Positions 33,589 through 43,080 of a stretch of DNA of 64,000 bases are shown one piece after another. Both the position numbers and the translations under genes were made by a program. Under the pieces are notes generated by a model that ran no database searches, was not told where the DNA came from, and saw only the letters and a list, made by a program, of their open reading frames with translations. The stretch's first letter is position 1. The number at the start of each line of letters is the position of its first letter. This DNA comes from Bacteroidota bacterium (GTDB taxonomy: Bacteria > Bacteroidota > Bacteroidia > Chitinophagales > BACL12), in contig JADKAC010000002.1 of the NCBI GenBank assembly GCA_016715425.1, positions 557,501-621,500 of the forward strand, in the 5' to 3' direction.

Positions 33589-35406
33589 ATGATAAAAAAT
33601 TATTTTTACTTAACACTAATCGCAATCAGCATTGCTGCTTGTGCTCCAAAAGAAAAAGTTGCAGACAACAGCAAAGTGCAAGCTGATGCACAAAAATATT
33701 TAGACAATTACAATGCGGAATATCAAAAACTCTATTACGCATCTGCTGAAGGGCAATGGGTATTAAATACAAAAATTATTGAAGGTGATACCACTGCATC
33801 ACACAATGCTGCAATTGCAGATGAAGCGTATGCAAAATATACAGGCAGCACTGCAAATATTGACAGCGCAAAAAAATTTATTGCTGAAAAAGATAAACTC
33901 ACTCCATTACAAGCAAAACAATTTGAAGCCATTTTATTTATGGCGGGCAACAATCCTGAAACTGCAGGTGATGCTGTGAAAAAAAGAATTGATGCTACAA
34001 ACAAACAGGTGGAATTACTTTACGGATATAAATACATGCTGAACGGAAAACAAGTAAGCACAAATGATCTGGATAAAATATTGCGTGATGAAACGGATGT
34101 AAAAAAACGTCAGAGCGCTTGGGAAGCAAGTAAGGAAGTAGGCACTACTTTAAAGGATGGATTAGCAGAATTGCGGAATCAAAGAAATGCATGTGTGCAG
34201 CCTCTGGGTTATTCTGATTTCTTTGCATATCAGGTTTCTGAATATGGAATGACTACGCAAGAAATGCGTGATCTTACACAGAGTTTAATTCAGGATGTTT
34301 GGCCTTTGTATCGTGAATTACATACGTGGGCTCGTTATGAATTAGCGGCTAAATACAAACAGCCTGTTCCGGATTATATTCCTGCACATTGGTTGCCGAA
34401 TCGTTGGGGACAAGACTGGACTGCAATGGTGAATGTGGAAGGATTAAATATTGATCCTGTGCTTGCAGAAAAAGGTGATAAGTGGGTAATGGAAACAGGC
34501 GAAGAATTTTGGGTGAGCATGGGCTTCCCGGAATTACCACAAAGTTTTTGGGATAAATCTTCATTGTATCCACTACCTGAAAATGCAGGATATAATAAAA
34601 ATAATCATGCCTCTGCATGGCATATGGATCTTGGCGCTGATGTGCGTTCGCTCATGAGTGTAGAAGCAAATACAGAATGGTGGAGTACAGTGTTGCATGA
34701 GTTAGGACATATTTATTATTACATAGAATATTCAAATCCGGATGTGCCGATGGTATTAAGAGGCGGAGCAAACAGAGGATTTCATGAAGCATTCGGTAGC
34801 ATGATCGGGTTAGCATCTTTACAAAAACCATTGTTGGAAAGTCAGGGATTAATTCCTGCCGGTGTAGTATCCAATGATACTTTAAAAATGCTGAGTGAAG
34901 CATTGGATTTTATCGTGCATATTCCTTGGGGAAGTGGAGTGATGACAGAATTTGAATATGAGTTATATGCCAACAATCTTCCGAAAGATCAATACAATGC
35001 AAAGTGGTGGGAACTCGTAAAAAAATATCAGGGTATAGTGCCTCCGACAGAGCGTGGTGAAATGTATTGTGATGCTGCCACTAAAACACATATTAATGAT
35101 GATGCTGCGCAATATTATGATTACAGTATCAGCAATGTATTGTTGTTTCAATTTCATGTGTATATCGCAAACAATATTTTAAAACAACCACCCACTGCCA
35201 CTAATTATTGGGGAAGTAAAGAAACAGGTGACTTCCTGCGTGGCGTTATGAAAACAGGTGCAACAGAAGACTGGAGAGATGCCATGCAAACAAGTATTGG
35301 CAGCCCCATGAGTGCAAAACCAATGGTAGATTATTTTGCACCACTGATGGAATATTTAAAGAAAGTAAATGCCGGCAGAACTTATACTTTGCCTGAAACA
35401 ATTTGA
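33589..35406 (+). CDS. M2-family (angiotensin-converting-enzyme-like) metallopeptidase lipoprotein
   Basis: 605 residues. Lipoprotein signal with lipobox SIAAC (Cys18). Zinc-binding HELGH at 370-374 and the third ligand Glu400 in GANRGFHEAFG have exactly the spacing of ACE. The N-terminal AEGQWVLNTKI and the C-terminal region with the PPTERGE motif are also M2-like. The product is expected to be a periplasmic or outer-membrane-anchored dipeptidyl carboxypeptidase processing short peptides. Family length ~600, so complete. Own terminator downstream. Confidence 0.93.
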   Translation: MIKNYFYLTLIAISIAACAPKEKVADNSKVQADAQKYLDNYNAEYQKLYYASAEGQWVLNTKIIEGDTTASHNAAIADEAYAKYTGSTANIDSAKKFIAEKDKLTPLQAKQFEAILFMAGNNPETAGDAVKKRIDATNKQVELLYGYKYMLNGKQVSTNDLDKILRDETDVKKRQSAWEASKEVGTTLKDGLAELRNQRNACVQPLGYSDFFAYQVSEYGMTTQEMRDLTQSLIQDVWPLYRELHTWARYELAAKYKQPVPDYIPAHWLPNRWGQDWTAMVNVEGLNIDPVLAEKGDKWVMETGEEFWVSMGFPELPQSFWDKSSLYPLPENAGYNKNNHASAWHMDLGADVRSLMSVEANTEWWSTVLHELGHIYYYIEYSNPDVPMVLRGGANRGFHEAFGSMIGLASLQKPLLESQGLIPAGVVSNDTLKMLSEALDFIVHIPWGSGVMTEFEYELYANNLPKDQYNAKWWELVKKYQGIVPPTERGEMYCDAATKTHINDDAAQYYDYSISNVLLFQFHVYIANNILKQPPTATNYWGSKETGDFLRGVMKTGATEDWRDAMQTSIGSPMSAKPMVDYFAPLMEYLKKVNAGRTYTLPETI

Positions 35407-35455
35407 TGTAGTTTATTCGCATTGGCGTGGATGCCAACCAAGGACATAATATTAG

Positions 35456-35487
35456 AAACCCGGTAGATGCTGCCGGGTTTTTTTTTG
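35456..35487 (+). terminator. Rho-independent terminator after the M2 peptidase
   Basis: An 11-bp stem AAACCCGGTAG / CTGCCGGGTTT (one G-T pair), ATG loop, then eight or more T. Confidence 0.92.
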
Positions 35488-35510
35488 TGGCGGAAGTAAG
35501 TAAATAAGAA

Positions 35511-35606
35511 AAAAATTTAGGAGCTATTTCCCGCTATCCGTTCCAAGTCCGCCCCCGTGAAAAACGGGGTGCGGGCTTTCCACTACTATCGGGGCTAAAA
35601 ATGCAA
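35511..35606 (+). repeat. Dispersed intergenic element, copy 1 (inverted relative to copy 2)
   Basis: Left end TTTAGGAGCTATTTCCCGCT and right end CTATCGGGGCTAAAAATGCA are shared, in inverted orientation, with 42857-42975. The centre differs and contains its own hairpin (CCCCCGTGAAAAACGGGG). The rest of the 35407-35772 gap holds a terminator and nothing else I recognise. Confidence 0.75.
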
Positions 35607-35772
35607 TACAATTTTAACCTATCGGCTTTAGTAGTGTCTTTTACTAAGAAGGGTTTTGCGAATTATTTATTTCTTTGGAGTCAAAAACACTGCTGAAATT
35701 ATAAGATAGATAGGTCATGCTCATATTTTGGCAGATCCAATGTTGGCGGTTCGTGCTATACACGTCGATGAC

Positions 35773-36294
35773 TTAAAGTTTTGCTGAAAACTTTACTCCT
35801 ATTTCTTTTATAAATTTAAAATCATCAATGCATCTTACTCCCATGTTTTTGCAAACATTTGGAATTTTAACTCTTTTGGAGTTCATGGCACTATCAATAT
35901 TTTCTTTGGTTACAACAGTCGCAATTGTGTCCATTGCATGAGCTATTAACCAAGGGTCTGCCAATGAACGACCTTTTATATTGTGAACTAATAGCCTATG
36001 GGATGGATCAGCTTGTAGTATTCTTTGCCAGCAAGCAATAACATTTTCAGTTGGTTTATGAATTGGAATTGAGCTACGTTTTAACCATTTAGATAAGTCG
36101 TCTTCGGTTTTGTCTGAATTATCCGCTACTATAATTTCATTCTTTACTTCTTCTGGAATAAAAATGCGCCCCTGTTTTCCTAGTTCATTTAGAATATCCC
36201 AATAATCAGGACATAAGTCTGGAGAATAATATTTTTGCCAAGATTGAATCAGTACATTGGCATCTATACAATAAATATTTAGGTTAGCACTCAT
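35773..36294 (-). CDS. DUF4411 PIN-like domain protein
   Basis: 173 residues. PIN-type ribonuclease fold suggested by YCIDANVLIQSW (first Asp, residue 11), the EEVKNEI segment, SLADPWLIAHAM (third acidic position) and VVTKEN near the C-terminus, as in DUF4411 proteins. The start ATG overlaps the stop of the upstream XRE/M78 gene by 4 bp (ATGA), so the two are translationally coupled. DUF4411 proteins are typically found behind such an XRE-peptidase gene. The likely role is a toxin or RNA-cleaving effector controlled by its partner; not demonstrated. Confidence 0.85.
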   Translation of the reverse strand: MSANLNIYCIDANVLIQSWQKYYSPDLCPDYWDILNELGKQGRIFIPEEVKNEIIVADNSDKTEDDLSKWLKRSSIPIHKPTENVIACWQRILQADPSHRLLVHNIKGRSLADPWLIAHAMDTIATVVTKENIDSAMNSKRVKIPNVCKNMGVRCIDDFKFIKEIGVKFSAKL

Positions 36295-37475
36295 CTATAG
36301 ATTTGTGCTTCTAGCTTATGAAAATTATTTGCAGGCGTTCCAAGTAAAATGCTTGCTTGAGTTGGTTGAACATAACCATTCCTAAGAGCGTCAAGAACAA
36401 CTTGCGTAAAAAGCCTGCTATTTTTATTTAAACGTAATAAATAGGGGTTAGGGCCACCTGGCTTTTCTTTTTGTCTAAGTTTTAAAGCAGCTTTTTTTTC
36501 AGCTTCTCGTTTTAAAAAAGCTTGATATTCAATTTCAGCTTCTTTTTTTAATTTTTGATATTTCTGAACAGAAATTAGGTTGAGATTTAAAGCTCTAACT
36601 AGAAAAGCAAATGAACTGACTCCAAATGTTTTGGCTGCTTTAAAAACGTCTTGAGCATTTTGATAAATTGAATCATTAAAACTTAAAAAAATTTCTTTAG
36701 GCATTAATGCGTTTGCCGCTACTTCATTGCAAAATATCTCTACAGGATGGAATTTGTTTTTATTCTTTAGGTCAGGTTCAATGTCATTTGAAATTCCCGT
36801 TTCAGCTATCCAAATGTGAGCCAGTTCATGAACTAGGGTAAATAATTGAGGGGCATTCCAGTCATCCGAATTTACAAATACAAATGGAGCATAAGGGTCT
36901 GCAATAGCAAAGCCTTGTAACTCGTCAGAGTCTAATTTTAATCTTGAATGAATAAAACTTGTGCGAGAAACAAAAATGCCATTCGTTTCAGCTGCATCAA
37001 TCCATTCTTTAATTGGATTTTCGGTTTTATAATTTGCAGGAACAATGTTCAATGTCTTTAAAATATCGTGAGCAACGACTTCAGGTTTATCTTTAATTGA
37101 GAAGCGTCCAAAAAAAGCTAACCTTTCTTCATTTTCTTCTGCGTAAACATCACTTATCCAAGCTTGCTTTTGTTGAATTTCACGAATTATAAAAATTGAT
37201 GAAGTAGTTAGTTCTTTTGAGCCTTTTTTTCTGAAATCTTGAAGTGGTTGAAAGTCTTTGGGAATGTCTGGTAGAAAGAATAAAGCAAAAGGTCGCTTGT
37301 AGGCTTTTGCTAAGGTCTGTGCTTGTCTAATCGTCGGCTGGCTACCGCCAGATTCCCACTCTAAAAGCTTAGCAACGGCTACTGAAACTTTTGCAGCGGC
37401 AGTTTCCTCAGTCATTCTTGCTGATTCTCTAGCCCATTTCAAAACATTTGGAGTTATGTTTGCTTTGTCACCCAT
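36291..37475 (-). CDS. XRE-family HTH regulator fused to ImmA/IrrE (M78) metallopeptidase
   Basis: 394 residues. The N-terminal helix-turn-helix of XRE type (LKWARESARMTEETAAAKVS, LLEWESGGSQPTIRQAQTLA) is followed by the linker RPFALFFLPDIP and an M78 peptidase domain with HELAH at 216-220 (LVHELAHIWI) and a downstream FCNEVAANALMP, the third-ligand region. A basic C-terminal helical part (EAEKKAALKLRQKEKPGG) ends the protein. Such proteins repress, then cleave, a partner to release stress or mobile-element functions. Coupled to the DUF4411 gene by a 4-bp overlap. Plausibly a laterally acquired two-gene module. Confidence 0.9.
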   Translation of the reverse strand: MGDKANITPNVLKWARESARMTEETAAAKVSVAVAKLLEWESGGSQPTIRQAQTLAKAYKRPFALFFLPDIPKDFQPLQDFRKKGSKELTTSSIFIIREIQQKQAWISDVYAEENEERLAFFGRFSIKDKPEVVAHDILKTLNIVPANYKTENPIKEWIDAAETNGIFVSRTSFIHSRLKLDSDELQGFAIADPYAPFVFVNSDDWNAPQLFTLVHELAHIWIAETGISNDIEPDLKNKNKFHPVEIFCNEVAANALMPKEIFLSFNDSIYQNAQDVFKAAKTFGVSSFAFLVRALNLNLISVQKYQKLKKEAEIEYQAFLKREAEKKAALKLRQKEKPGGPNPYLLRLNKNSRLFTQVVLDALRNGYVQPTQASILLGTPANNFHKLEAQIYR

Positions 37476-37898
37476 ATTTATGCAACAAAAGTATGGAATA
37501 TTGTTTTTGGGATTTTTAATTGGAGAATTTCATAGATATGAGGATATTTTAAAAGAATGACCACACAACTCCTAAATATACGAAACCTCACATTTCATCA
37601 CTAACATATAGCATCCATATAGTTGACTGCCTATCAATGCTATACACAGAAAATATCCAATAACGCTGAGTTTCGATTTTTTAATAGTTTCTTTCTGTTC
37701 TCACAGTTTCCCGCCTCTCTAAAACCAATTTATTAAGAAACTCTTCCGTTTCCGCATCGTCTCCCTTGCGTAGCTTGGGGACGTTGCGGTGGTTAAACAA
37801 TTCCTTCGTTAGGCGTAAAGTCACTGCTAAATAGAAAATCCTTTCGTCCTAAATCATACAAATCCTGATTCAGACAATTTATATTTTATTTGTCTCTT
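37476..37898. other. Gene-free spacer
   Basis: Region upstream of the XRE-M78 gene and downstream of the FG-GAP gene. No ORF or RNA recognised. Local GC rises around 37740-37800 without a recognisable feature. Confidence 0.5.
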
Positions 37899-40463
37899 TT
37901 AAATTTTTATAAATTTTTTCAGTATTTTTTTCTCATAATTTTCAATGCTTAATAAATAAATACCATTTTCAAATTCCGCAATTGCATTAATTGAAATTAC
38001 TTCTCCTACAATTAAATCAAATTGTTTTTGATATAATTCTTCTCCACTCAGGTTATAGATTCTGATTGTTACATGGTCGGCTTTAGGTAAGCTAATAAAC
38101 AATTCCTCATCAGCAGGTATAGGATAAATGAAAACATCATCTGTAATAATCTCCGATGCAAGACGTAAAGAAGGGGTAATAAACGTGATCATTTTAGAAA
38201 AATCAGTCCACCCAGCTTCGCATTTTGCAGCTACACTTAATTTATATTGCCTGCCTGACTCAAGGCCTGAAATATTTTTTATGGAATCTGTGCAATTAAA
38301 TGTTTTTACTATGCCTGAAGACACATCCAATAAATAAACCTTATACAGTGTTGCGCCATATAACCACCTCCATGAAATTAAAACAGATGTTGATGTTAAG
38401 CTCTTTACGAAAGGTTTTGAAGGGGGGTCGCAAGATTGTGCCTCTCCATAAAATGCATACACCACTCCTTGATCTCTCAAATTTTCGGAATAGACATCGC
38501 TCGAAACAATAATATCCTCAAAGCCATCACCATTTAAATCGCCGGCACGGCAAAGATTAATTCCTAAACAATCATAACGTTTTTCACCTGTAAATGTCCA
38601 AACCGGAGTTGATTGCGGCCGTGCGGGACCACCTAAATATAATTCTGCCTTTCCCGCATCAGTATCTGAGCCATTATCAAAAAATCTTGAGCTGACAAGA
38701 AGATCATCATATCCATCCTGATTAATATCACCTGCATTGTTTACATTAAATGCAAACTTCTCATCGTATTGCGTGCCTGTTGCAATCCATCCGATTACAG
38801 AATCTAAACCCTCAGATCCTCCATAATGTACATGTAATTTGCCGGATTGGTAAATACCATTTGCGTCAAATCTTGGTGCACCTATTACAACATCATCATA
38901 TCCATCGCCATTTAAATCTCCTGCTGTAGAAAGGTTTACGGCATAAAATGAAGTATCCATAGCACCTCCAATAGCCATAAACCCTGTTTCTAAATCAACT
39001 CCGTCAGGGCCGCCTTTAAAAACGCAGATCATTCCATCACCTATTAAAAATATGTAACCACCTATAGCCACATCCATATAGCCATCCCCATTTACATCTC
39101 CAGCACGATCAATTGAAATTCCTATGTTCGCATCTGTTTGGCTACCTTTCACAGTCATTTGTGGGATGGTATTTAAGCCTGTTGCTGAACCAAGATAAAC
39201 TGACGCTTTGCCTGCCCTTCCACCTGCACTTCCTAAGTCTTCATCATTATCCCAACCGTGAGCGCCAATGCACACATCATCATATCCATCCGCATTTACA
39301 TCACCAACAATAGATAAAGATTCACCCAGTTTTGCTGATTTTTTTTCACCAACAACTGACCATGCGGGGTTTAAAGATGGACCTGATGAACCGCCATAAT
39401 ATAAAAAGGCTTTTCCTTCAAGATTTTCGGTGGTATTGAATTGATGAGCTCCGATTAATATGTCATTAAAACCATCACCGTTTACATCGCCTGCAATTGA
39501 TACACATTTTCCAAATTGAGCATTTGATTGCCCTCCATATTGTATCCAATCCGCTGTATGGTTTAGGCCTGAGGAAGAGCCGAAATAAATAAAAGCAGCT
39601 CCTTCGGATTCAAAGGTATTCGTATAAAGTGGAGCACCCACTATTATATCATCATAACCATCTCCATTAATATCTCCGCCCCCATCAATAGAAAAACCAT
39701 ATTGACATTTTTTTTGATCACCTTCCTGCTTCCAATTGTAAGATACAGACAACGGATCAATGGTTACTGGAAATACCGCATTTTCAATATTTATTACTAA
39801 TGCCAGCATATCATTATTCAACTCCATTTTGGATTGTAATACGGAATGATTATTATCCCATGCATGCAAATCTTTATATCCAAAAATATTTTGTTTATCA
39901 CTGCTAATAATTAATTCATTATTATGTATAAATGCATTTGGCAAGGATGTGTTTAAACTCAGATTAATTATTAATTGCTTAGCGTTATTTGGTGCCTTTA
40001 AAACATAAAAATTCTGACGAACACCTTCTTCGGTATTTAGATATTGAATTTCAAAATTATTTCCCTTATAATTTAATTCATTACTATTTGCGTAAGGCTT
40101 TAATCTGCCCGTTTGTAAACTTTTATTATCAATTAAAACATTGGTAAGTGATAGTTCAGTAAACCAATCTTTTGTAAGGCTTCTAAAACCTTTTTCATAG
40201 AAATTAAAATACATTTCTTGAGTAGCATTGAAGGCGATGAATGTATTCTTATTTCCACATGGTTGAATGTTATAATTTAAACCTGCATTAGAAATATTTG
40301 AACTCACAACAGTAGTTGTATTATTCAAATATTCTTCATGAGTAGGAAATTCATTTGCAGCGCTATTATTATTTAATGGAAATATCTTCATCAAAAAATA
40401 AATGCATAGAATACATAAGCAAATCTTAATTGAATTGCGGATTAATAAATTTAAGTTTTTCAT
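37899..40463 (-). CDS. Secreted FG-GAP repeat protein with FN3 and T9SS sorting domain
   Basis: 854 residues from the ATG at 40463, which opens a hydrophobic signal segment (ICLCILCIYFLMKIF); the frame extends to 40517. About seven FG-GAP/integrin-alpha-like blades with Ca-binding loops (DINGDGYDDIIVGAP, DVNGDGFNDILIGAH, DVNADGYDDVCIGAH and so on) form a beta-propeller. Then comes an FN3-like domain (KPFVKSLTSTSVLISWRWL) and a por sorting domain (IYPIPADEELFI, IYNLSGEELYQ, FENGIYLLSI). Probably a surface adhesin or ligand-binding protein; no catalytic motif. Confidence 0.85.
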   Translation of the reverse strand: MKNLNLLIRNSIKICLCILCIYFLMKIFPLNNNSAANEFPTHEEYLNNTTTVVSSNISNAGLNYNIQPCGNKNTFIAFNATQEMYFNFYEKGFRSLTKDWFTELSLTNVLIDNKSLQTGRLKPYANSNELNYKGNNFEIQYLNTEEGVRQNFYVLKAPNNAKQLIINLSLNTSLPNAFIHNNELIISSDKQNIFGYKDLHAWDNNHSVLQSKMELNNDMLALVINIENAVFPVTIDPLSVSYNWKQEGDQKKCQYGFSIDGGGDINGDGYDDIIVGAPLYTNTFESEGAAFIYFGSSSGLNHTADWIQYGGQSNAQFGKCVSIAGDVNGDGFNDILIGAHQFNTTENLEGKAFLYYGGSSGPSLNPAWSVVGEKKSAKLGESLSIVGDVNADGYDDVCIGAHGWDNDEDLGSAGGRAGKASVYLGSATGLNTIPQMTVKGSQTDANIGISIDRAGDVNGDGYMDVAIGGYIFLIGDGMICVFKGGPDGVDLETGFMAIGGAMDTSFYAVNLSTAGDLNGDGYDDVVIGAPRFDANGIYQSGKLHVHYGGSEGLDSVIGWIATGTQYDEKFAFNVNNAGDINQDGYDDLLVSSRFFDNGSDTDAGKAELYLGGPARPQSTPVWTFTGEKRYDCLGINLCRAGDLNGDGFEDIIVSSDVYSENLRDQGVVYAFYGEAQSCDPPSKPFVKSLTSTSVLISWRWLYGATLYKVYLLDVSSGIVKTFNCTDSIKNISGLESGRQYKLSVAAKCEAGWTDFSKMITFITPSLRLASEIITDDVFIYPIPADEELFISLPKADHVTIRIYNLSGEELYQKQFDLIVGEVISINAIAEFENGIYLLSIENYEKKILKKFIKI

Positions 40464-40583
40464 GGCAGTAGATTTATTAATTAAAAAAATGAAAACAAAA
40501 GGCAATTCGCCGGACAAGGAGAAATATCTTAGTTATTAAGAAATATCTCATCACCCAGCAGAACCGACCTAACTAATAAAAAG

Positions 40584-42632
40584 CTATTCCTTAATAAATT
40601 TTTCGAAAAGGTTAGAGCCATTACTTTCCACTTTAATAAAATAAATTCCTGATGCAAAATTTGATACATCTACATTTAAATTATTTTCACTGGCAATAAT
40701 GGTCTTAACTACCTGACCTGCTGCATTAATTATTTTAATTGTTGCGTGATCTGTATTGTTTGTAAATTGAATAAATATTTGTGATGATGCAGGGTTTGGA
40801 TATATGCTAATAACTTCATCAGGAGAGGCCAAACGGCAAGTACTATAAACAGTTATCTGTTCTGAACTCTTTATACACGAATTATTATTAGATATTTTGA
40901 CCCGATAGTTACCGGGAATTGTGGCAATATAGGAAGATGAATTTGCCCCCGGAATAGCAGTACTATTCATATACCATTTATATTGGTATCCTCCTTCAAA
41001 TGCTTGTAAATTCACAGAGCCCGTTGTACAAATATCTAAGGATCCGGATGCGGTTATAGTTGTATTTGGTTTTGGATACACTGTAACACTTGTAGCTTCT
41101 GATGTAGATGAACACTCCCCGTCAATAACATTTACTTTATAGTTACCTGTTTTTTTTGCAAGAAATGAAGAATTTGTAGCACCTGAAATTAATAGATCAT
41201 TTCTATACCATTGATAGGTAAGACCTTGAGATGAAATCGTTTGTAAAACAACTGACTCACCTTTACAAAATGATAATGGTCCGGATGCAGTAATATCGGC
41301 TTCTGGTGGTGCGCAATCCAATTTTATAACCCAATAATCGTATCCTCCATAATTTGGGGTTGATTTAATGCCAGATACCCCTGAAGTAGATTGCCCTGCC
41401 ATAACATATCCTCCATCTTGCGACTGTAAAATAGCTCTTGTTACATCCACTTCTGAGCCACCCAAAACGGTTTGCCATTTTATGTTTCCAAGGTTATCTA
41501 GTTTTACTGCCCAGTAATCCCAGTCCATTGCATCTTCAATTTTATCGCCCGAAGCTGAAGACCACGAGCCGCTAACTACAAAATATCCACCATCATGAGT
41601 TTGTGTAATACATTCTAAGCGATCGCTATAAATTCCACCAATGTTATTTTGCCATTCTATATTACCACTTGCGTCAATTTTTACTACCCAATAGTCTTGC
41701 ATACCATAATTGCTTTCTGTTTTATCGGCTGAAATATCTGAGGTTGAAAAGCCTCCCAAAATATATCCTCCATCATAGGTTTGCGCTATACTGAATAATT
41801 CATCTTCAGCAGAACCACCAATGGTATTTTCCCAAACTATTTCACCAACGTCGTTTAATTTTATTACCCAGTAATCCTCACCTTCTCCTAAATTATTTTC
41901 AGATTTATCTGCTGAGATATCTGAGTCGGATGTTCCACCAACTATATAACCTCCATCTGTAGTTTGTCTTATTCCATGTATTCGCTCGTCGCTGGTTCCA
42001 CCTATTGCATTTTCCCATTGAATTGAACCGGTTGCATTAATTTTAATCACCCAAAAATCATAACCTCCGAGGCTTGCTTCTGCTTTATCTTCTGAAATAC
42101 CGGAATTAGACCATCCACCCAGAGCATATCCACCATCTGAGGTTTCAATAATTTCATAAAGATATTCTTCACCTATTCCTCCATAAGCATTGTCCCATTC
42201 AATATTTCCTGAGGCGTCAATTTTAGTAATCCAAATATCCTTACCGCCATGGGTTGCCTCTGTCCGGTTTCCGGAAATGTCAGATTCAGACCAACCGCCG
42301 GCAATATAGCCACCATCTGATGTTGGAATTACAGTATAGCATTGATCACTTTGATTCCCACCATATGTTTTTTGCCAATCAATATTGCCCGACGCATTTA
42401 ATTTTACCAAGTAAAAATCATAAAGGCCAATTTGTGTCGCTGTTTTATTTCCTGAAATTCCTGAGATAGAAAACCCTCCAAGAATATATCCGCCATCTGG
42501 GGTTTGATTGATGCTTCGAAGTTCATCCCAATCATTACCTCCTATATTAGTTTCCCAGGCTATGTCTGGCGATTGTGAAAATAGAGAGGAAAAAAAAATT
42601 GATAAGATTGTAAAAAGAGTAAGATTTTTCAT
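40584..42632 (-). CDS. Secreted repeat protein (TPDGGY-type blades, Ig modules, T9SS sorting domain)
   Basis: 682 residues. Signal peptide (FTILSIFFSSLFSQ). Seven or so ~57-residue repeats, each with a GG[ND]..DE start, T.DGGY[IA][LA]GG centre and D[YF]W[VI].K[LI][ND]..G.I.W end, form a likely propeller. Two Ig-like modules follow (FCKGESVVLQT, DICTTGSVNLQA) related to those of the 22-26 kb adhesin, then a por sorting domain (IYPNPASSQIFI, IINAAGQVVKTI, ASGIYFIKVE). No catalytic motif seen. Lies 121 bp upstream of the FG-GAP gene start on the same strand; the two could share a transcript. Confidence 0.82.
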   Translation of the reverse strand: MKNLTLFTILSIFFSSLFSQSPDIAWETNIGGNDWDELRSINQTPDGGYILGGFSISGISGNKTATQIGLYDFYLVKLNASGNIDWQKTYGGNQSDQCYTVIPTSDGGYIAGGWSESDISGNRTEATHGGKDIWITKIDASGNIEWDNAYGGIGEEYLYEIIETSDGGYALGGWSNSGISEDKAEASLGGYDFWVIKINATGSIQWENAIGGTSDERIHGIRQTTDGGYIVGGTSDSDISADKSENNLGEGEDYWVIKLNDVGEIVWENTIGGSAEDELFSIAQTYDGGYILGGFSTSDISADKTESNYGMQDYWVVKIDASGNIEWQNNIGGIYSDRLECITQTHDGGYFVVSGSWSSASGDKIEDAMDWDYWAVKLDNLGNIKWQTVLGGSEVDVTRAILQSQDGGYVMAGQSTSGVSGIKSTPNYGGYDYWVIKLDCAPPEADITASGPLSFCKGESVVLQTISSQGLTYQWYRNDLLISGATNSSFLAKKTGNYKVNVIDGECSSTSEATSVTVYPKPNTTITASGSLDICTTGSVNLQAFEGGYQYKWYMNSTAIPGANSSSYIATIPGNYRVKISNNNSCIKSSEQITVYSTCRLASPDEVISIYPNPASSQIFIQFTNNTDHATIKIINAAGQVVKTIIASENNLNVDVSNFASGIYFIKVESNGSNLFEKFIKE

Positions 42633-42711
42633 AAGTATAGATTTAAGGTTTAGATAGTAAATCTAAATATTCTATTTAATATTCACCATTTTGTAAAAAT
42701 ATTTTGTCCCA

Positions 42712-42743
42712 GCAGCGTCTACCGCTGTAAGCGGTGACGCTGC
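42712..42743. repeat. GC-rich hairpin in the spacer
   Basis: GCAGCGTCTACCGC / GCGGTGACGCTGC inverted repeat with a 5-nt loop and one bulge, followed at 42770-42840 by TCGGTCGGT / ACCGACTGA and further CGGTCGGTGAGACACCAACCG repeats. It stands out from the AT-rich surroundings. Confidence 0.6.
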
Positions 42744-42856
42744 GTAAATTGATTTACTGAATTTTCCCTATCGGTCGGTATCCTTACCGACTGAAACCAA
42801 TCGCACAACTCGGTCGGTGAGACACCAACCGTTAGAGATACCCGCCGTTTTTGTTT

Positions 42857-42975
42857 TTGCATTTTTAGCCCCGATAGCAACGGAAAGCGCCTGACACTGT
42901 GCTTTGGGATTTTTGTAATAGAGCAAGTGGCAGGCCTTAAAGTGGATAGCGGGAAATAGCTCCTAATTTTTTTTT
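42857..42975 (-). repeat. Dispersed intergenic element, copy 2 (inverted relative to copy 1)
   Basis: Reverse complement shares both ends with 35511-35606 (TTAGGAGCTATTTCCCGCT and CTATCGGGGCTAAAAATGCA), with a different centre. Part of the 42633-43080 gene-free spacer. Confidence 0.75.
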
Positions 42976-43080
42976 GTCCTTCAAGTCATCCTTTTTTCAC
43001 CATCCTCCCTCAGCAATAACAGAAACTTCAAAAAACATTACCTTTCCTATCCGAAAGACTAAAATCAAAAACTATTACGA

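Noticed and set aside
35690..35770. Possible remnant of an attachment site or degraded gene next to the DUF4411 gene
   Set aside because: No matching copy on the other side of the module and no ORF remnant recognisable.
42700..42760. Possible tRNA in the GC-rich hairpin
   Set aside because: A single hairpin only; no cloverleaf, no TTC loop and no acceptor pairing could be found.
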